In this document: positions 7,651 to 10,158 of the stretch, piece after piece | Layout: the number at the start of each line of letters is the position of its first letter | Numbering within the stretch: position 1 is the stretch's first letter | Assembly: GCA_003453515.1 (NCBI GenBank) | Contig: DMLD01000039.1 | Span: 1 to 10,158, forward strand | Origin: Lachnospiraceae bacterium | Lineage (GTDB): Bacteria; Bacillota; Clostridia; Lachnospirales; Lachnospiraceae | Reading direction: 5' to 3' | Length of the DNA stretch: 10,158 bases | Translations under genes and position numbers: made by a program | The notes under the pieces: model-generated | The model's input: the letters and a program-made list of their open reading frames with translations, nothing else | Told to the model about the DNA's origin: nothing | The model's database searches: none

Positions 7651-8636
7651 TAGTCTTATCTGTATTGAAATGGATAGGAATAGTGCTGGGGATCACGCTG
7701 CTTGCTATATTGGCTCTTGTTATTTTTATCCTGCTGCTTGTGCTCTTTGTACCCGTGAGATACAGGGTGGGGCTAAGGACAGGACATAAAGAGGATGAGA
7801 AGCTTGCATACAGCTTCGGGGTGTTCTGGCTTTTGCATGCAATAAGCGTGAGAAAGGATATAGACGCCAAGGAAACAGTAATAAGGATACTTGGCATCCC
7901 GATAAAAAGAATAGGCGGGGAGAGCAAGGAGGACGAGCCGGACGACCGGCAATATGAGGCAGAGAGCCTGGAGAGTGAGTATACAGAGGAAAGCGAGTAC
8001 CCGGAAGCTGAGTACACAGAGAAGAGTGAGAACGCGGAAGAAGACCATGGGGATGGAGACGAGTATACAGAGGAGAGTGAGCTGGAGGAAGAAAGCGGGT
8101 ATACGGAAGGCGACCACGAGGAGGAAGCTGATAAAAACCCGATAACACGTCTGTTTACGACGATATCCGATAAAATTAAGGACATAAAGAAGAAAATAAG
8201 AGATACTTTTATGAAAATAGACTTTATTTTTTTCAAAATATCTAGTATAATGGATATCGTGAAAGATCGAGTTGCCAGAAAAACCATCAAAAGACTTATG
8301 AAGGAGATCGTGGCACTGATCAGATATGTGGGTCCCAACGGGATCAGCGGACATCTGGAATTCGGAACGGGAGATCCCGGTACCACGGGTATGATACTCG
8401 GCGGTGTATCTCTTATGAAGATCGCATACAGGAAGGATGTTTCGATCGTGCCGAATTTTGAGGACAAATGTCTGATAGCTGATGCCGGGGTTTGGGGGAG
8501 GATCAGAGCAGTATACTTTGTGAGGATGGCTCTTCGCATCTGGTTTGACAAGGATGTTCACAAGCTGTGGAAGAGATACCGCAGGATGAAAAAGGCTGTT
8601 CGCAAACGGGAAAAGGCAATGTTTGGAGATCATTGA
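7647..8636 (+). CDS. DUF2953 family membrane-anchored protein with acidic repeat linker
   Basis: The protein has 329 residues. A hydrophobic N-terminal segment (about 10-35) is followed by FVPVRYRVGL (34-43), the usual opening of DUF2953 proteins. The family's C-terminal part is visible at about 205-310, with the GISGHLEFGTGDPGTTGMILGG region (232-253) and the basic end RIWFDKDVHKLWKRYRR. The family's function is unknown. From memory, in Bacillus and many Clostridia it is encoded directly before the GerW/YtfJ gene (as ytfI-ytfJ), and the same order is seen here, which supports both calls. Between residues about 92 and 163 lies a highly acidic linker made of imperfect EYTEESE-like units. This variable insert probably is disordered and could separate the membrane anchor from the conserved domain. 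The start overlaps the preceding gene by four bases. Confidence 0.82.
   Translation: MIVLSVLKWIGIVLGITLLAILALVIFILLLVLFVPVRYRVGLRTGHKEDEKLAYSFGVFWLLHAISVRKDIDAKETVIRILGIPIKRIGGESKEDEPDDRQYEAESLESEYTEESEYPEAEYTEKSENAEEDHGDGDEYTEESELEEESGYTEGDHEEEADKNPITRLFTTISDKIKDIKKKIRDTFMKIDFIFFKISSIMDIVKDRVARKTIKRLMKEIVALIRYVGPNGISGHLEFGTGDPGTTGMILGGVSLMKIAYRKDVSIVPNFEDKCLIADAGVWGRIRAVYFVRMALRIWFDKDVHKLWKRYRRMKKAVRKREKAMFGDH
7977..8117 (+). repeat. In-frame degenerate repeat coding for acidic EYTEESE-like units
   Basis: Inside the DUF2953 gene the units read EYTEESE (residues 111-117), EYTEKSE (122-128 plus the preceding EYPEA), EYTEESE (139-145) and GYTEGDH (151-157). The underlying DNA repeats a GAGTAYACAGAGRARAGYGAG-like block with substitutions. 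Such in-frame repeats can change copy number by slippage or recombination. Confidence 0.7.
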
Positions 8637-8658
8637 TAAATACTAGGAGGAAAGATTA

Positions 8659-9111
8659 ATGGCTGAGAACAATTTCGGAGAAACCATGGAGTCTCTTTTT
8701 AAGGGGATGGATGCATTCATCTCTTCAAAGACGGTTATCGGGGATGCGGTGAAGTTCGACGACGGAACCATCGTACTTCCGCTTGTGGATGTGAGCTTTG
8801 GAGTGGCAGCGGGTGCATTTGCAAACGACGGAGACAAGAAGAACAACGGAGGCGGAGGCCTTGGAGGCAAGATCCAGCCGAGTGCCGTACTCGTGATAAA
8901 GGATGGCAGCTCAAAGCTTGTCAATGTCAAGAACCAGAGCAGTATGACCAAGATACTTGACATGGTGCCTGATTTCGTTGATAAGTTCTCATCGGGAGAC
9001 GGTGAGGGCAAGAAGAAGAAAAAGAAAAAGGAAAAGGACGCAGCCGATGATGTGTCCGATGAAAGTGCAGTAGAGGAGTTTGCAGACGGAGATGTGGCAG
9101 TTCAAGGATAA
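8659..9111 (+). CDS. gerW: GerW (YtfJ) family sporulation-associated protein
   Basis: This is a 150-residue protein of normal family length. AGGAGG (8645-8650) stands 8 bases before the ATG. Residues about 5-110 match the Spore_YtfJ/GerW domain: an N-terminal helix (ETMESLFKGMDAF), a beta strand with VIGDAVKFDDGTIVLPLVDVSFG, the Gly-rich turn NNGGGGLGGKIQPSAVLVI, and the closing helix TKILDMVPDFVDKF. In Bacillus subtilis GerW is associated with spore germination; its biochemical role is not established, and homologues also occur in bacteria that do not sporulate. The C-terminal tail is unusual: seven consecutive Lys (118-124) followed by an acidic stretch (DAADDVSDESAVEEFADGD), probably disordered. 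Gene order DUF2953-gerW is the known conserved arrangement. No sporulation sigma-factor promoter is evident in the 22 bases before it, so it is probably co-transcribed with the genes upstream. Confidence 0.9.
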   Translation: MAENNFGETMESLFKGMDAFISSKTVIGDAVKFDDGTIVLPLVDVSFGVAAGAFANDGDKKNNGGGGLGGKIQPSAVLVIKDGSSKLVNVKNQSSMTKILDMVPDFVDKFSSGDGEGKKKKKKKEKDAADDVSDESAVEEFADGDVAVQG

Positions 9112-9118
9112 TAACAAC

Positions 9119-10158
9119 ATGATAATCAGCGACATCCCGTTGCCCGAAGACAGCGGGATGAGCCTGATAGGCTATCTGTATCAGGCAGGGGTCAACGACG
9201 GCATCCTCCCCATAGAGATGGAGGCGGGAGCCGTCACGGAGACCGACGCTGTGACCGGAATGTTTACCAAGAATTCATTTTACAAACAGGCGGAACTCTA
9301 TCTTGAAAAGAAGAACCACCTGTCTTTTTGTGCTGTCGCGATAGACATCAATCACTTCAGATTGTTTAATCAGGTGTTTGGACGCAAGCCCGGAGACGCC
9401 TATATAGTATACCTTGCAGACAAGCTTAAGCACTATGTCAGGGAGTATGGAGGAGTGGCAGGCTATGCCGGCGCGGACAACTTTTTGTATCTTGCTCCGG
9501 ACAATGAGGAGCTTTTTGCAAAAATGCAGGAGGATGCCAGAGAGTATATGCTCAACCAGAGCCTTGAGATAGGCTATGCTCCGAAGTTTGGCGTGTATAG
9601 GATACTTGATGAGTCGATGACCATCATGGATGCCTTTGACAACGCGCTCAGGGCTACCGATTATGTAAAAAAGGAGTATTCAAGGCTTCTAGCATGGTAC
9701 GATCCCTCGATGAATGTGGAGGATGATGAGTTCAAGCTGCTGCAGGATGTGGAATTCGGACTGCTGAATCATGAGTTCACCTTCTATCTCCAGCCCAAGG
9801 TAAATATGAATACCGGCAAGATATACGGTGCGGAGGCACTGGTCAGATGGATAAGAAGGGACAACAGGATGGTTGCGCCGATCAGGTATGTGCCTATACT
9901 GGAGCGCAACGGATTTATATTCAGGCTTGACCGCATAGTGTGGGAGCAGGTCTGCAAATTCCAGAGATTTTTGATAGATATGGAGTATCCTCTGCTGCCT
10001 ATATCGGTAAATGTGTCGAGAGCCGACGTGTTCTCCATGGATGTTGCGGAGTATCTCATCGGTCTCGTAGAAAAATATGATATACCGATATCCTGTCTCG
10101 AGCTGGAGATCACGGAGAGCGCGTATGTTGAGAAGACGGGAGACATAGGAGCCGAGAT
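9119..10158 (+). CDS. GGDEF-EAL domain protein, degenerate GGDEF with conserved EAL start (C-terminus cut by window edge)
   Basis: 346 residues are visible. The start at 9119 follows AAGGA (9104-9108) by 10 bases; an in-frame ATG at 9092 would add MWQFKDNNN and overlap gerW by 20 bases, and it is a real alternative. The GGDEF domain spans about 40-195 and keeps AIDINHFRLFNQVFGRKPGD (74-93), but the signature is GADNF (118-122) rather than GGDEF and there is no RxxD inhibitory site just before it, so cyclase activity is unlikely. The EAL domain starts at about 208: EALVRW (239-244), SVNVSR (296-301) and LELEITES (327-334) keep the substrate and metal ligands expected of c-di-GMP phosphodiesterases (Glu239, Asn298, Glu330). 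The remaining ligands lie outside the window. No membrane or sensor domain is seen in the visible part; residues 1-40 are short and unassigned. It is probably a cytoplasmic c-di-GMP hydrolase with the GGDEF domain as a regulatory part. Confidence 0.9.
   Translation, partial: MIISDIPLPEDSGMSLIGYLYQAGVNDGILPIEMEAGAVTETDAVTGMFTKNSFYKQAELYLEKKNHLSFCAVAIDINHFRLFNQVFGRKPGDAYIVYLADKLKHYVREYGGVAGYAGADNFLYLAPDNEELFAKMQEDAREYMLNQSLEIGYAPKFGVYRILDESMTIMDAFDNALRATDYVKKEYSRLLAWYDPSMNVEDDEFKLLQDVEFGLLNHEFTFYLQPKVNMNTGKIYGAEALVRWIRRDNRMVAPIRYVPILERNGFIFRLDRIVWEQVCKFQRFLIDMEYPLLPISVNVSRADVFSMDVAEYLIGLVEKYDIPISCLELEITESAYVEKTGDIGAE

Noticed and set aside
7556..8633. Long open frames on the minus strand (7556-8551 and 7773-8633)
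   Set aside because: They are antisense to DUF2953. Their Ser-rich or low-complexity content is the mirror of the Glu-rich repeat codons, and no ribosome binding site or family match supports them.
8637..8658. Possible sporulation sigma-factor promoter directly before gerW
   Set aside because: The gap is only 22 bases and is mostly the ribosome binding site. No -35/-10 pair for sigma-E, F, G or K could be placed convincingly.

Overview
The window looks like a chromosomal segment from a strict anaerobe of the Firmicutes, most likely a Lachnospiraceae-type Clostridia. This is inferred from several things seen together: strong AGGAGG-type ribosome binding sites, consensus sigma-A promoters, moderate base composition with heavy use of ATA (Ile) and AGA/AGG (Arg) codons, an oxygen-sensitive type of 2-hydroxyacyl-CoA dehydratase activase, and a DUF2953-GerW gene pair known from endospore-forming lineages. 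No mobile element, tRNA, rRNA or CRISPR array was seen.

Layout. The left edge (1-527, minus strand) holds the N-terminal 175 residues of a BadF/BadG/BcrA/BcrD-family ATPase. A 192-base divergent intergenic region follows (528-719). It carries two back-to-back promoters, each with 17-bp spacing between its -35 and -10 boxes: TTGCTT/TATAAT leftward for the activase and TTGACA/TATAAT rightward for corA. From 720 to the right edge, eight genes run on the plus strand with gaps of only 7-22 bases or a 4-base overlap and no visible terminator, so they look like one operon. In order they are: a CorA-type Mg2+ channel; a rhomboid-like membrane protein with a C-terminal cysteine/histidine cluster; a 1083-residue double GT-C glycosyltransferase; a 450-residue soluble, mostly helical protein of unknown function; a 139-residue unknown protein; a DUF2953 membrane-anchored protein with an acidic repeat linker; a GerW (YtfJ) family protein; and a GGDEF-EAL protein cut by the right edge.

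How they may work together. Four of the first six operon products are membrane proteins, and the largest is a predicted lipid-phosphate-sugar-dependent glycosyltransferase with an extracytoplasmic beta-sandwich-like insert. This suggests an envelope or surface-glycosylation theme, next to a conserved DUF2953-GerW pair and a c-di-GMP phosphodiesterase-like protein. The functional link is inference from gene order; only the close packing is directly visible. The least understood and most interesting parts are the double glycosyltransferase, the rhomboid-like protein that lacks a clear catalytic GxSG, and the two unknown genes (5865-7217, 7231-7650).
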